DNA of 64,000 nucleotides from Vibrio ulleungensis (GCF_016900875.1 NZ_JAFEUM010000007.1:62001-126000), one strand, 5' to 3'; shown: positions 1-8,075, numbered from the stretch's first letter. The notes: generated from the sequence alone by a model not told the origin. Made by a program: numbers and translations.

Positions 1-554
1 AATTCAGGCATCAGTTTAGGGTGTGGGTAAGAAGGAATACCTTTACCATCCACTTCTTGACGGAAGTTATCCAGTTGCTCTTCAGTCAATCGACCTTCAA
101 CAAATGCACGAGAGTAAATGCCAGGAGAAATATGGCCTTGGTAATAAACAAGATCGCCACCGTCCGTCTCATTTGGAGCACGGAAGAAGTGGTTGAAACA
201 GACTTCGTAGAAGGCAGCCGCCGACTGGTAAGACGCCATGTGACCGCCAAGGTCTAGGTCTTTTTTCGACGCACGAAGCACAATCATGATTGCGTTCCAG
301 CGGATGATCGAACGAATACGACGTTCAAGAGTCACGTCACCTGGGTAAGCGGGCTCTTGCGTTGCTGGAATAGTGTTGATGTAGTTAGTGTTGATACCTG
401 TAGGCATATCAACGCCATCTAGACGCGCTTTATCAAGTACCGTTTCTAGAATGTACTGTGCGCGTTCAACCCCTTCTTCACGAACTACGGATTCAAGGGC
501 AGCAAGCCACTCCTGAGTTTCTACCGTATCAACGTCATGCTTCATATCAGACAT
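1..554 (-). CDS. aceE: Pyruvate dehydrogenase E1 component, N-terminal part (cut by window edge)
   Basis: This is the first 184 codons of the thiamine-diphosphate-dependent E1 subunit, which decarboxylates pyruvate and acetylates the lipoyl groups of AceF in the cytoplasmic pyruvate dehydrogenase complex. The reverse strand reads MSDMKHDVDTVETQEWLAAL and continues through the conserved stretches PTGINTNYINTIP, RRIRSIIRWNAM-like and GGHMASYQSAA without a stop to the window edge. The ATG at 554-552 is preceded by AGGAAAC. It lies 38 bp downstream of pdhR on the same strand, the usual pdhR-aceEF arrangement, so PdhR control is expected. Assignment rests on recognising the homodimeric E1 family; the start is well supported. 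Confidence 0.95.
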   Translation of the reverse strand, partial: MSDMKHDVDTVETQEWLAALESVVREEGVERAQYILETVLDKARLDGVDMPTGINTNYINTIPATQEPAYPGDVTLERRIRSIIRWNAIMIVLRASKKDLDLGGHMASYQSAAAFYEVCFNHFFRAPNETDGGDLVYYQGHISPGIYSRAFVEGRLTEEQLDNFRQEVDGKGIPSYPHPKLMPE

Positions 555-592
555 GTACTAGTTTCCTTTTGTTTATTATTTTTGGGTAAGTC

Positions 593-1354
593 CTACGACT
601 CACCACCCTGTTGAACTCGACGTAAAGATCGCTCTCTGCGGCTCTCTTCTTTGGTTAAGTCCAACAACGTTTCTTCAATGTAGGCCAGATGTGAGTGTGA
701 CATTTCACGAGCTTTTTCTGGTTGCCCAGAAACAATCGCATTCACAATGTTGGCTCTGTGGTTGTTAACTCGCTGTATCGCTTCTTCACGGCGATGCAGC
801 AATTCTAGATTCTGTTCAATATTTTGCTCAAGCAAGGGGGCAAGACTTCGGATAATGTGAAGCAGAACAACGTTATGTGCTGCTTCACAGATGCTTACTA
901 ATAGGTTCATCACCGCTTTTGATTCGGCGTTGACGTCACCTTGCTGTGCTTCTATGGCTTTACAGGCTACCTCGATGCGTTCCATATCCTCTTCAGTACC
1001 GCGCAATGCTGCATAGTAGGCGGCGATCCCTTCCATCGCGTGTCGCGTTTCTAGAAGGTCTAGTTGTGTCTCAGGATGAGTGGACAACAAATTTAGCAAA
1101 GGGTCAGAAAAATTCGTACTGAGTGTTTCACTTACAAAAGTGCCGCCGCCTTGCTTACGAGTCAGTAGCCTTTTGGCTTCTAGTCGCTGAATCGCTTCTC
1201 TAATCGACGGGCGAGAGACATCGAATTGTTTCGCCAACTCGCGCTCTGGTGGTAACTGTTGGCCTGGAGACAGAGTGCCCTCAAGTATTGAGCGTTCAAG
1301 TTCCTGCTCAATAACGTCTGAAAGTTTGGGCTGTCTAATCCGTTGATAAGCCAT
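593..1354 (-). CDS. pdhR: Pyruvate-responsive GntR/FadR-type repressor PdhR
   Basis: A 253-residue transcription factor that represses the pyruvate dehydrogenase operon and releases DNA on binding pyruvate. The winged helix-turn-helix spans about residues 8-75, including [20 protein letters not shown] at about 35-54, and an all-helical FCD effector domain follows (about 95-240). The open frame extends upstream to 1417, but the ATG at 1354 starts the conserved [14 protein letters not shown] and has AAGG at proper spacing. A longer form would run through the PdhR box. The neighbour aceE begins 38 bp downstream. A near-perfect PdhR box lies about 50 bp upstream, consistent with autoregulation. 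Confidence 0.93.
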   Translation of the reverse strand: MAYQRIRQPKLSDVIEQELERSILEGTLSPGQQLPPERELAKQFDVSRPSIREAIQRLEAKRLLTRKQGGGTFVSETLSTNFSDPLLNLLSTHPETQLDLLETRHAMEGIAAYYAALRGTEEDMERIEVACKAIEAQQGDVNAESKAVMNLLVSICEAAHNVVLLHIIRSLAPLLEQNIEQNLELLHRREEAIQRVNNHRANIVNAIVSGQPEKAREMSHSHLAYIEETLLDLTKEESRRERSLRRVQQGGES

Positions 1355-1402
1355 CGTTGCCTTGGGTCCTTTTATATGAGTATTCGTATTTCTCTGCCTG
1401 TA

Positions 1403-1419
1403 AATTGGTATGACCAATT
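1403..1419. promoter_or_regulatory. pdhR box: PdhR operator, box 1
   Basis: The 17-bp sequence AATTGGTATGACCAATT is a perfect inverted repeat of ATTGGT/ACCAAT arms around a 3-bp centre and matches the known enterobacterial PdhR consensus. It lies 49 bp upstream of the pdhR start codon, where a repressor would block the pdhR-aceEF promoter. Binding is inferred from motif identity and position. Confidence 0.85.
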
Positions 1420-1539
1420 TAAAGTGCGGGCAAAAAATACCATGTTTAAAACCAATTTGTCCACCAAAAATTGATTTACATCATTAAAAGGGGTCTGGCT
1501 TAACAAAATTTAAACCTTATACAAATTAAACGGAAAACT

Positions 1540-1554
1540 ATTGGTCATACCATT
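1540..1554. promoter_or_regulatory. Probable second PdhR operator, box 2
   Basis: ATTGGTCATACCATT matches the PdhR consensus ATTGGT-N3-ACCAAT with one mismatch in the right arm. It lies 121 bp from box 1, on the nadC side of the divergent region. It could strengthen pdhR repression by looping or place nadC under pyruvate control. Neither is shown by the sequence alone. Confidence 0.6.
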
Positions 1555-1832
1555 CACCAGAGGCATATACATTCCCTCAATGACACAGATCAATAAAATC
1601 ATGAGGTTAGCGACTTGGACTTAAAATAAGACAACAACAGTTATGGCAAGTTCCACCCAAAAAGTGGTCATGCCTAAGTGATTGAATTGAGCAAATACTC
1701 AAGCTCGCAAATTTCTCGATATGTCGACGTCATATTGTGCTTTCACGGTCAACAAAAGGGTTTGCTCCCGTTTCTACACAGGAGTACAATTTGACCCAAC
1801 TCAATTAATGACCCTGTTTGGCCAGAACGACA

Positions 1833-2720
1833 ATGATCAAAACTCACGATAGCGATGCACGATTAGACTACCTAAAACAAGCCCTACCCGCTGAGGTAAC
1901 AAGAGCGGTCACCGACACATTGCGAGAAGATCTTGGTGGGGTTTTAGACGCGAATGTTGATATAACAGCGAACTTAATCGATGAAGCTACGCAAGGAGTT
2001 GCAACCATCATCACTCGTGAGCATGGCGTGTTCTGTGGACAAATGTGGGCCGATGAAGTGTTTAAACAGCTGGGCGGAAAAGTGTCTATCGAGTGGCACG
2101 TCAGCGACGGCGATCAGGTCGAACCTAATCAAACATTATGTACCTTAAGAGGCCCAGCGCGCACATTATTAACCGGTGAGCGTAATGCAATGAACTTCAT
2201 TCAAACGCTATCTGGATGCGCAACAACTGTCGCAGAGTATGTGCGTGAGCTCGAAGGAACAAAGTGCAAGCTTTTAGATACTCGCAAGACCATCCCTGGT
2301 CTGCGCAGTGCACTAAAATACGCTGTAGCATGTGGTGGTGGCTATAATCATCGAATCGGTGTGTTTGATGCGTTCTTAATTAAAGAAAATCACATTATTG
2401 CTTGCGGTGGAATTGTTGAAGCCATTAGCAAAGCCAAAGAGTTGGCCCCTGGCAAACCTATTGAGATCGAAACTGAATCACTAGAAGAGTTGACTGTTGC
2501 CATAGATGCAGGCGCCGATATTGTCATGCTGGATAATTTCACGTTGCAGATGATGCGCGATGCCGTTGAGATAAACCAAGGCCGTGCAGTGTTAGAAAAT
2601 TCTGGCAACGTTACCTTAGGCACGTTAGGTGATATCGCGCAAACTGGAGTCGATTACGTATCGGTCGGTGCACTAACCAAGCACCTTAAAGCAATGGATC
2701 TGTCCATGCGATTTCAATAA
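1833..2720 (+). CDS. nadC: Nicotinate-nucleotide pyrophosphorylase (quinolinate phosphoribosyltransferase)
   Basis: A 295-residue enzyme of de novo NAD synthesis that converts quinolinate and PRPP to nicotinate mononucleotide, CO2 and pyrophosphate. Conserved family segments include TGERNAMNFIQTLSG (about 114-128), LLDTRKTIPGLRSALKYAV (about 147-165), FLIKENHI and the C-terminal VSVGALTKH. The length is close to the 297 residues of E. coli NadC. The frame opens at a TTG at 1818; I prefer the ATG at 1833, which aligns with the family start and has a weak AGAACGA upstream. It is transcribed away from pdhR and ends at a strong hairpin terminator. The pathway partner nadB lies at the far right of the window. 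Confidence 0.93.
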   Translation: MIKTHDSDARLDYLKQALPAEVTRAVTDTLREDLGGVLDANVDITANLIDEATQGVATIITREHGVFCGQMWADEVFKQLGGKVSIEWHVSDGDQVEPNQTLCTLRGPARTLLTGERNAMNFIQTLSGCATTVAEYVRELEGTKCKLLDTRKTIPGLRSALKYAVACGGGYNHRIGVFDAFLIKENHIIACGGIVEAISKAKELAPGKPIEIETESLEELTVAIDAGADIVMLDNFTLQMMRDAVEINQGRAVLENSGNVTLGTLGDIAQTGVDYVSVGALTKHLKAMDLSMRFQ

Positions 2721-2746
2721 GTAAAATTGAAATCCCTTATCAAGCT

Positions 2747-2776
2747 AAAATAGCCGCGTAATTGCGCGGCTATTTT
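2747..2776. terminator. Bidirectional terminator between nadC and a LysR-type gene
   Basis: A 12-bp perfect stem (AAAATAGCCGCG paired with CGCGGCTATTTT) with a 6-nt loop is followed by a T-run. It lies between the converging nadC and LysR-type genes and should stop transcription in both directions. Confidence 0.88.
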
Positions 2777-2795
2777 TATTTAACGGCAAGCAAGA

Positions 2796-3698
2796 CTACA
2801 ACACGCCTTTGCCTTTCATCATTCTTAAGCCTTCACGCTTAATACAATCCACCAGCGGATTGTCCACCATATCTCGTCGCCAGACAAAAGAGAGCATTCT
2901 CTCCATCTTTAACTCAGGAACATTGATACTGGCCAAGCGTCCTGCTTGAATATGCTGCTCTACATCCAACCAAGGTAAGCACGTGAGGTAAGAGCCATTT
3001 TCGACCAAGCTGCGGATAACCGGAACGTGCTCGTACTCGCGCCACACATCTAAATCATCTATTAAATGATGAATGGTACTATCAAAAATTTTGCGAGTCC
3101 CCGAACCGAGCTCTCGAAGCACCCATTTCGCTTGTTCCAATTGGGCCAAAGTAACCCGATCAAGGTTAGCAAATGGGTGGTGTGATGAAGCAACAACGGT
3201 TAAGTGATCGCGGCACCACACCTCTTGCTCTAAACGGTGCTCATCGCAGCGCCCCTCTATGATCCCGAGGTCACACTTATAGTCCAACACATCTTCAATA
3301 ACGTGTTTGGTACTCTTCACATCTACGTCAATTCGCATCTCAGGAAAGGAGGTATCAATTAAACTGATGAGATCCGGAACCAAGTGTTCTGCTGGTGTCT
3401 GACTAACATGTAACTGTACCGCACCACTTAATAAATGTTGCTCATGAAAGCCCATTTCTATCTGTTGAGCGTCTTGCAGCAACTTCTTTGCTTTTGGCCT
3501 AAGCCACTTTCCCCAGTGCGAAAGCATCATCTGTTTGCCATTACGTTCAAACAGTTGTCGCCCTAGGAGCTTCTCTAATTGAGAGAGCGACATGCTTGTC
3601 GCCGATTGTGTTAAGCACAGTCTTTCTGCCGCTTGGCTTACGCTGCCAGTTTCGGCCACAGCATCAAACACTGCCAATTGTTTTAAAGAATATCGCAT
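2796..3698 (-). CDS. LysR-type transcriptional regulator
   Basis: A 300-residue LysR-family regulator. The N-terminal helix-turn-helix covers about residues 3-62 (FDAVAETGSVSQAAERLCLT, then SATSMSLSQLEKLLGRQLFE), followed by a linker helix and a periplasmic-binding-like effector domain (about 90-295). It is divergent from the FNT-CBS gene across 193 bp that contain a T-N11-A palindrome of LysR type, so it probably controls that transporter and itself. The effector is unknown; a one-carbon or small-anion signal would fit the target. The effector domain looks somewhat like the CysL/YeiE branch, but I cannot assign a specific member. Confidence 0.85.
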   Translation of the reverse strand: MRYSLKQLAVFDAVAETGSVSQAAERLCLTQSATSMSLSQLEKLLGRQLFERNGKQMMLSHWGKWLRPKAKKLLQDAQQIEMGFHEQHLLSGAVQLHVSQTPAEHLVPDLISLIDTSFPEMRIDVDVKSTKHVIEDVLDYKCDLGIIEGRCDEHRLEQEVWCRDHLTVVASSHHPFANLDRVTLAQLEQAKWVLRELGSGTRKIFDSTIHHLIDDLDVWREYEHVPVIRSLVENGSYLTCLPWLDVEQHIQAGRLASINVPELKMERMLSFVWRRDMVDNPLVDCIKREGLRMMKGKGVL

Positions 3699-3750
3699 CT
3701 ATGCCGCCTACGTTGAGTTTTACCAATAGGGTAACTCTATCGCAATGACC

Positions 3751-3767
3751 CATCAATATTATTGATG
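3751..3767. promoter_or_regulatory. Candidate LysR-type operator (T-N11-A palindrome)
   Basis: CATCAATATTATTGATG is a perfect inverted repeat with 8-bp arms around one central base. It contains the T-N11-A spacing typical of LysR-family recognition sites (T3753, A3765). It sits in the divergent region between the LysR-type gene and the transporter. A smaller TTACC/GGTAA repeat lies at 3720-3734. Binding is inferred. Confidence 0.6.
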
Positions 3768-3891
3768 TATCCATTCATTACTATCAATTTTTTATCTGCA
3801 TAAAATTGCCGTAATTTAGATTGTGTTGTCGAGGTGTAGAACACAAAACAACAAATTACTCATTATTTATTAATTCATTACAGGAGGAGTC

Positions 3892-5346
3892 ATGGACGCA
3901 CAACCAGTGCAAAACGAGCTTTGCTTGACTCCCAAGCAAATGATGGAACAAGCCGAGCAGTATGCGCTTGGTAAATCGCAAAAGCCGACAACCACAACAT
4001 TGCTGTTAGCAGTGATGGCGGGGGCATTTATCGGACTTGCGTTCTTGTTTTACATTACCGTCACTACTGGCAGCAGCGGTGAAGCTTGGGGATTAAGTCG
4101 CTTTGTAGGCGGCATCGCGTTTGGCCTAGGCCTTGTGTTGGTCGTACTTTGCGGAGCGGAACTTTTTACAAGCTCAGTACTGTCGGCCATATCACTCGCG
4201 AATAAACAGATAAACCTGGGACAAATGCTTTCCCTTTGGGGCAAAGCTTATGTCGGTAACTTTGTTGGCGCTATTACACTTGCCTTTTTGGTGTTTGGAG
4301 CCGGTCTCTACAACCTTCACGATGGTGCGTGGGGACTGAATGCACTATCAATCGCTGATCATAAACTGCACCACAGTTTCACCGAGGCATTTATTCTTGG
4401 TGTGCTTTGTAACCTTTTAGTTTGTCTAGCGATTTGGTTAACGTTTAGTTCTAAAACGGCACTTGGAAAGTCGCTATTGGTGCTATTGCCTGTCAGCCTA
4501 TTTGTTAGCAGTGGTTTTGAACACAGCATTGCCAACATGTTTATGGTCCCACTTGGCATTGCAATCGTAGAATTTGCTCCTGCGAGTTTTTGGCAGTCCA
4601 TCGGTATGCAAGCAAGTCAATTTACAGACCTCAATGTAAGCCACTTTATTGTCGCTAACCTCATTCCCGTCACACTAGGCAACATTGTCGGCGGTGCGGT
4701 ATTAGTCGGATTGACCAACTGGGTGGTTTATCGTCGCCCATCACTAACAACAACCCCAACAACAAAAATTACTCCACTATCACTTTCGCCTTCGGAGGCC
4801 ACTATGTCTATGTCAGTTACTGTTAAAGAAATCCTTAACCCTACTCCAATCACTGTTGTTGCTGGCAGCCGCGTAGCAGTCGCTATCGACAAGTTGAATG
4901 AAAATAACCAAACCAGCGCTCCGGTAATCAATCAATCGGGCAACTTGGTAGGCTTTTTCTCTATTCATGATGTCATGGTAGAAATGTGGTGCACCGATTA
5001 TCGTGCAACAACCGACTTAAAAGTTGAACAAGTGATGAGCAACGAACTGATTACTGTCGATGCGAATCAAGATATCTCTGCGGTCATCGAATACCTATGT
5101 ATCGATAAAGAGCAGCTTTACCCAACATCTACTATGGGTTACGCGACTCGCTTAGCAACAGGAACTCTTTCAGAACGTGCTCGTGCACTTAAAGTAAGCC
5201 GTCCAAAGATTATCCCAGTAATCGAAAATGGTGAGTTTATTGGTACAGTAAGTCATAAAGAAATCCAAAGCGTCCTTCGTCCACTGTTTGGTGCAACAGA
5301 AAGCCAAGCGACCTTGAGCGAAGTCGAAGATGCGCAAATGGCATAA
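3892..5346 (+). CDS. Formate/nitrite (FNT) channel fused to a CBS-domain pair
   Basis: A 484-residue protein. Residues about 35-280 form a FocA-type six-helix channel with the family signatures GNFVGA, GFEHSIANMF (208-217, central pore histidine H211) and NLIPVTLGNIVGGA. A Thr/Pro-rich linker (about 284-303) leads to two CBS motifs (about 305-360 and 375-470), which usually bind adenine nucleotides. The likely role is formate or a similar monovalent anion transport across the inner membrane with nucleotide-sensing control. AGGAGGAG precedes the ATG. FNT proteins are normally about 260-290 residues, so the C-terminal half is extra. A strong ribosome binding site and ATG occur in frame at the junction. 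The substrate (formate, nitrite or hydrosulfide) is not decided by the sequence. Confidence 0.85.
   Translation: MDAQPVQNELCLTPKQMMEQAEQYALGKSQKPTTTTLLLAVMAGAFIGLAFLFYITVTTGSSGEAWGLSRFVGGIAFGLGLVLVVLCGAELFTSSVLSAISLANKQINLGQMLSLWGKAYVGNFVGAITLAFLVFGAGLYNLHDGAWGLNALSIADHKLHHSFTEAFILGVLCNLLVCLAIWLTFSSKTALGKSLLVLLPVSLFVSSGFEHSIANMFMVPLGIAIVEFAPASFWQSIGMQASQFTDLNVSHFIVANLIPVTLGNIVGGAVLVGLTNWVVYRRPSLTTTPTTKITPLSLSPSEATMSMSVTVKEILNPTPITVVAGSRVAVAIDKLNENNQTSAPVINQSGNLVGFFSIHDVMVEMWCTDYRATTDLKVEQVMSNELITVDANQDISAVIEYLCIDKEQLYPTSTMGYATRLATGTLSERARALKVSRPKIIPVIENGEFIGTVSHKEIQSVLRPLFGATESQATLSEVEDAQMA
4794..4806 (+). promoter_or_regulatory. Internal Shine-Dalgarno and in-frame ATG at the FNT/CBS junction
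   Basis: GGAGG at 4794-4798 is followed after 5 nt by ATG at 4804, which is codon 305 of the FNT-CBS frame. This is a near-ideal translation start exactly where the CBS domain begins (MSMSVTVKEIL). It could yield a separate CBS protein of 180 residues from the same message, or be a relic of two genes that were fused. Confidence 0.55.
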
Positions 5347-5370
5347 TTGAGCTTAGTTCGACACTAATTG

Positions 5371-5403
5371 AAAGGGCGAGTGCTAGGTACTTGCCCTTTT
5401 TGC
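5371..5403 (+). terminator. Terminator after the FNT-CBS gene
   Basis: A 10-bp stem (AAAGGGCGAG with CTTGCCCTTT, one G-T pair) with a 9-nt loop is followed by TTTT, 25 bp after the FNT-CBS stop codon. Confidence 0.8.
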
Positions 5404-5429
5404 TATCAATAACCTAATCGCCTTGGTGC

Positions 5430-5903
5430 TTATTGCCACTGCCGTACCCAATGTAAAAATTGTTGCTTTTTCTCTACAGGGCCGAGTAAACGTATCCAAT
5501 TTTTCTTTATTGCTTCTGACAAACTAATGGATCCACTCGCGATGCCATCAAGTACATCCCACTCCGTGATCACCACCAGTTCTTGAGGGGTAATATCACT
5601 ATTTTTTCCGGTAATACTTGTACCATTCACATCACTTGCATGACCCCGAATTGCTTCAAACACTACAAACTCAAGCTGATCTTTGCTCTCCTTTGAAAGC
5701 TGACTACGCACTGTAAAAAGCTGAAAGTTAATTGGCTTGTTCTGATTGTTAAAACGATCATGCTGGCGAGCCTCAACAACAGCGCCAAAAACATCCAATG
5801 ATCCAGGTAAAGTTACCATTGAGAATCCAGTACTCTGATGCAACCCGCAAGCTATCGCGATACTTGGAAGCATGAGTAATAAAAACAGCAGTTTTTTGGT
5901 CAT
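5430..5903 (-). CDS. Secreted protein of unknown function
   Basis: A 157-residue protein I do not recognise. It starts with a clear signal peptide (MTKKLLFLLLMLPSIAIACG). A cysteine directly after AIA could be a lipid attachment site, but the box is atypical, so plain periplasmic export is equally possible. The mature part has no catalytic motif I can name. The tail (about residues 122-150) has the hydrophobic pattern and GSISLSEAIKKNWIRLLG spacing seen at the end of SCP-2-like folds, a fold also present at the C-terminus of the neighbouring sulfatase; this is only a resemblance. It is separated from the sulfatase by a terminator, so it probably has its own promoter. Confidence 0.7.
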   Translation of the reverse strand: MTKKLLFLLLMLPSIAIACGLHQSTGFSMVTLPGSLDVFGAVVEARQHDRFNNQNKPINFQLFTVRSQLSKESKDQLEFVVFEAIRGHASDVNGTSITGKNSDITPQELVVITEWDVLDGIASGSISLSEAIKKNWIRLLGPVEKKQQFLHWVRQWQ

Positions 5904-5935
5904 GGTTGTATCAGTCCTTATCCATTAACAATAAA

Positions 5936-5963
5936 AAAGGGATCATTGTTAAATGATCCCTTT
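5936..5963 (-). terminator. Terminator after the alkylsulfatase gene
   Basis: A perfect 12-bp stem (AAAGGGATCATT with AATGATCCCTTT) with a short loop is followed on the minus strand by a run of six T. It lies 36 bp downstream of the sulfatase stop. Confidence 0.85.
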
Positions 5964-5998
5964 AATACTTAGTGCGTCATGCTTTTTTGCTGCTTTTA

Positions 5999-7969
5999 TT
6001 AGCGAACAATTAGCATCAGCTGTTCTGGTGACATTGGCTTATCAAAGTAGCTCATGAATAAGCCAAACTTCTGAATGTCGCCGTTGGCAAACGAAAAGTT
6101 ACCTTGTTGCATGTTAAGACCAATAGTCTGCTGAGCGTTTGGACCCGCTAGCAAGATTTGGTTCAATACATCTCGAGTCGTATCGATTTGCACGTCAGCT
6201 TGGCTGTTGTCGCCAATGTGTAGCTGAGCAATACCGTTGCGAATTTCGATGGTGAACGCTTCGTTAGTGTCGGAGAAGCGATACGTCAGCATCATGTTCA
6301 CATCAAGCGTGTTCTCAGCAATCAACGTTGACGTCATCATGTCAAAGATTTGCTGGCTCGGCAGCGCGGTCATTACATCCACAGACGCAAAGCTGATCAT
6401 GTTAGAGAAGTCACGAGTACCTTCAAGCTCAGCTGCGGCATTGAGTGCCCAGTTTCGCCAGTTGATATTAACCTGTTCTGCAGCCCAAGCCTTATAAGCG
6501 ACCGCTTTAAGTTCGCGCGCTTCCATATCGTCTTTATTTACCGTGATTGGGTACGACAAAATTTCTGCTGCAAAGGTATAGTTACCGGCATCAATAGCTG
6601 CTTGTGCGGTAGTCATGATGTTGTCACGACCGCCCATGATTTCTACGAACGCTTTAGCGCGCTGCTCGTATGACATTGGCTCAAGCTGCCATGGATCCGC
6701 TTCGAAGAAGCCGTTATAACCCACATAGATTTGGCGTACAGCATGAGCAACAGTACCGTAGTGCTCACCCAACCATGGATGTGATGCTAGGTGATCCGGT
6801 AGTTTCACAACTTCCACCAACTCGTCTGGGGTCATACCCTTATTCATGTAACGGATGGTTTGATCGTGCGTGTATTGAATCGCATCGCGGTAAGCCGTCA
6901 GTACGTTAGATACCGCTTCTTTACCTTCTACTGGGCGACCGTGTGAGTTGATCATTATTTCTGTATCGAACTCACGCATCACGTCAATGCCTTTAAACCA
7001 CATTGAAGGATCACGGAATTTAGTCCCGCGGATGGTGTGAAGGTTAGGGAAGTTTTCCCCTTGCAGAACTTCTGCAGCATGCAGGATTTTTTGTTCTGGC
7101 AAGTAAACCACAACTTCGTCTTTGGTCTCAGAAGGAACGTTGACGATTTCTAAGTTCACGCCTGCAATGGTGGTTACAAGCTTATCTTTAAATACAACGT
7201 TCGGCTCGATAAACGAGATATCACCTTGCATGAAACGGGGCCCTAGGCCATCGTTTACTGTGCCGTGCTCGCCCTCTTCTACATGCTTGGCACCGGTGTA
7301 AGACGTGCGATGACCAAATAGCGTTCCTAGGTTAGACGACCAGTTAGCAACCGCTGCGGTTAAACCTTCTTGAGCAATAATCTGCACTTCACCCGATGCG
7401 ACTTCTTCGTCTGTCGCCCAAGCACGTACGCCAGAAATGTGGTCAATGTGGTTGTGAGAGTAAATAATCGCTTTTACTGGCTTGTCGGTGATAGCGCGGA
7501 ACTGCTGTTTCACTGATTCTGCCATTTGCACTGACTCACCTGGATCAACGATGATAATACCGTCGTCACCTTCAATCATCACAGGAGTATCAAGACCAAA
7601 GCCGTAACCTAGGTAAACATTGTGATCAACTTGAATGATCGCTTGGTCCATTTTGCGACCATGTTTAGTCAATATTGGGTGTACGTGCTCAGACTCTTGA
7701 GTGTAAGCCAGTGAGTCGCCGGTTTTTGACAGCACTTTAATGCGCTCACCCGGTCCCCAGAACAAGTTTGATTCGTGCTCAAACAGCACACCATCATTGT
7801 AGCGTTCATCAAATTGAACATTTTGATATTGAGCTGCTGAACTGGTGCGCAATTCATGCCCGACGGTAGAGGTAGCTTCATCAACGGTGGGTGAGTTTAT
7901 GCAACCGGACAGAGCTATGGTGCTTGATACAGCGAGCATTAGACGAGTAGGTGTAAGAAATGCTTTCAT
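5999..7969 (-). CDS. Lipoprotein alkyl/aryl sulfatase of the SDS-hydrolase (metallo-beta-lactamase) family
   Basis: A 656-residue enzyme expected to hydrolyse primary or secondary alkyl sulfate esters with a dinuclear zinc site. It has a lipoprotein signal ending in LSGC, so it should be anchored in the envelope facing the periplasm. The metallo-beta-lactamase motif SHNHIDH gives zinc ligands H172, H174, D176 and H177, with a second-ligand segment INSHGRPV further on. A helical dimerisation domain follows (about 390-520), then an SCP-2-like C-terminal domain (about 530-655) that binds aliphatic substrate. The frame extends to 8032, but the ATG at 7969 is the natural start because it opens the signal peptide and has AGG upstream. 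It is divergent from a LysR-type gene. Typical members are 630-670 residues. Confidence 0.88.
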   Translation of the reverse strand: MKAFLTPTRLMLAVSSTIALSGCINSPTVDEATSTVGHELRTSSAAQYQNVQFDERYNDGVLFEHESNLFWGPGERIKVLSKTGDSLAYTQESEHVHPILTKHGRKMDQAIIQVDHNVYLGYGFGLDTPVMIEGDDGIIIVDPGESVQMAESVKQQFRAITDKPVKAIIYSHNHIDHISGVRAWATDEEVASGEVQIIAQEGLTAAVANWSSNLGTLFGHRTSYTGAKHVEEGEHGTVNDGLGPRFMQGDISFIEPNVVFKDKLVTTIAGVNLEIVNVPSETKDEVVVYLPEQKILHAAEVLQGENFPNLHTIRGTKFRDPSMWFKGIDVMREFDTEIMINSHGRPVEGKEAVSNVLTAYRDAIQYTHDQTIRYMNKGMTPDELVEVVKLPDHLASHPWLGEHYGTVAHAVRQIYVGYNGFFEADPWQLEPMSYEQRAKAFVEIMGGRDNIMTTAQAAIDAGNYTFAAEILSYPITVNKDDMEARELKAVAYKAWAAEQVNINWRNWALNAAAELEGTRDFSNMISFASVDVMTALPSQQIFDMMTSTLIAENTLDVNMMLTYRFSDTNEAFTIEIRNGIAQLHIGDNSQADVQIDTTRDVLNQILLAGPNAQQTIGLNMQQGNFSFANGDIQKFGLFMSYFDKPMSPEQLMLIVR

Positions 7970-8061
7970 TAACGGAACCTTGTGTAAGAAGTATTCATCA
8001 TTTGTGGCATAGCCTACTTGTTTCAATGACATACAAATACGATTAGTATCGATATTGATAT

Positions 8062-8075
8062 ATCGTATTTACGAT
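8062..8075. promoter_or_regulatory. Candidate operator, copy 1 (sulfatase side)
   Basis: ATCGTATTTACGAT is an inverted repeat (ATCGTA/TACGAT, 2-bp centre) inside a longer 8-bp-arm palindrome at 8060-8077. The same motif recurs at 8213-8226. It lies 93 bp upstream of the sulfatase start. The regulator encoded next door is the obvious candidate to bind it. Confidence 0.6.

Larger units (their letters stand above)
1355..1832. other. Divergent pdhR-nadC intergenic region
   Basis: This 478-bp stretch has no convincing protein gene. It holds the two PdhR-type boxes (1403-1419 and 1540-1554). A third, poorer look-alike, AGTGGTCATGCC, sits near 1662-1674. An AGGAG near 1782 is followed by TTG and a stop after only five codons, too short to call a leader peptide. 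In other enterobacteria and vibrios I know, ampD commonly lies divergent to nadC; no ampD-like frame is present here. Confidence 0.6.

Noticed and set aside
21..257. A 78-codon plus-strand ORF at the left edge
   Set aside because: The minus strand reads a continuous pyruvate dehydrogenase E1 N-terminus through this segment.
1781..1808. Possible leader peptide before nadC (AGGAG then TTG and a stop after five codons)
   Set aside because: Too short, non-ATG start and no attenuator-like hairpin nearby; chance occurrence is likely.
4050..4931. Minus-strand ORFs of 64-80 codons within the FNT-CBS gene
   Set aside because: They are shadows of a strongly conserved membrane channel and CBS linker, with no supporting ribosome binding sites.
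6237..6909. Three overlapping plus-strand ORFs opposite the sulfatase
   Set aside because: They overlap one another in different frames and lie inside a well-conserved enzyme gene.
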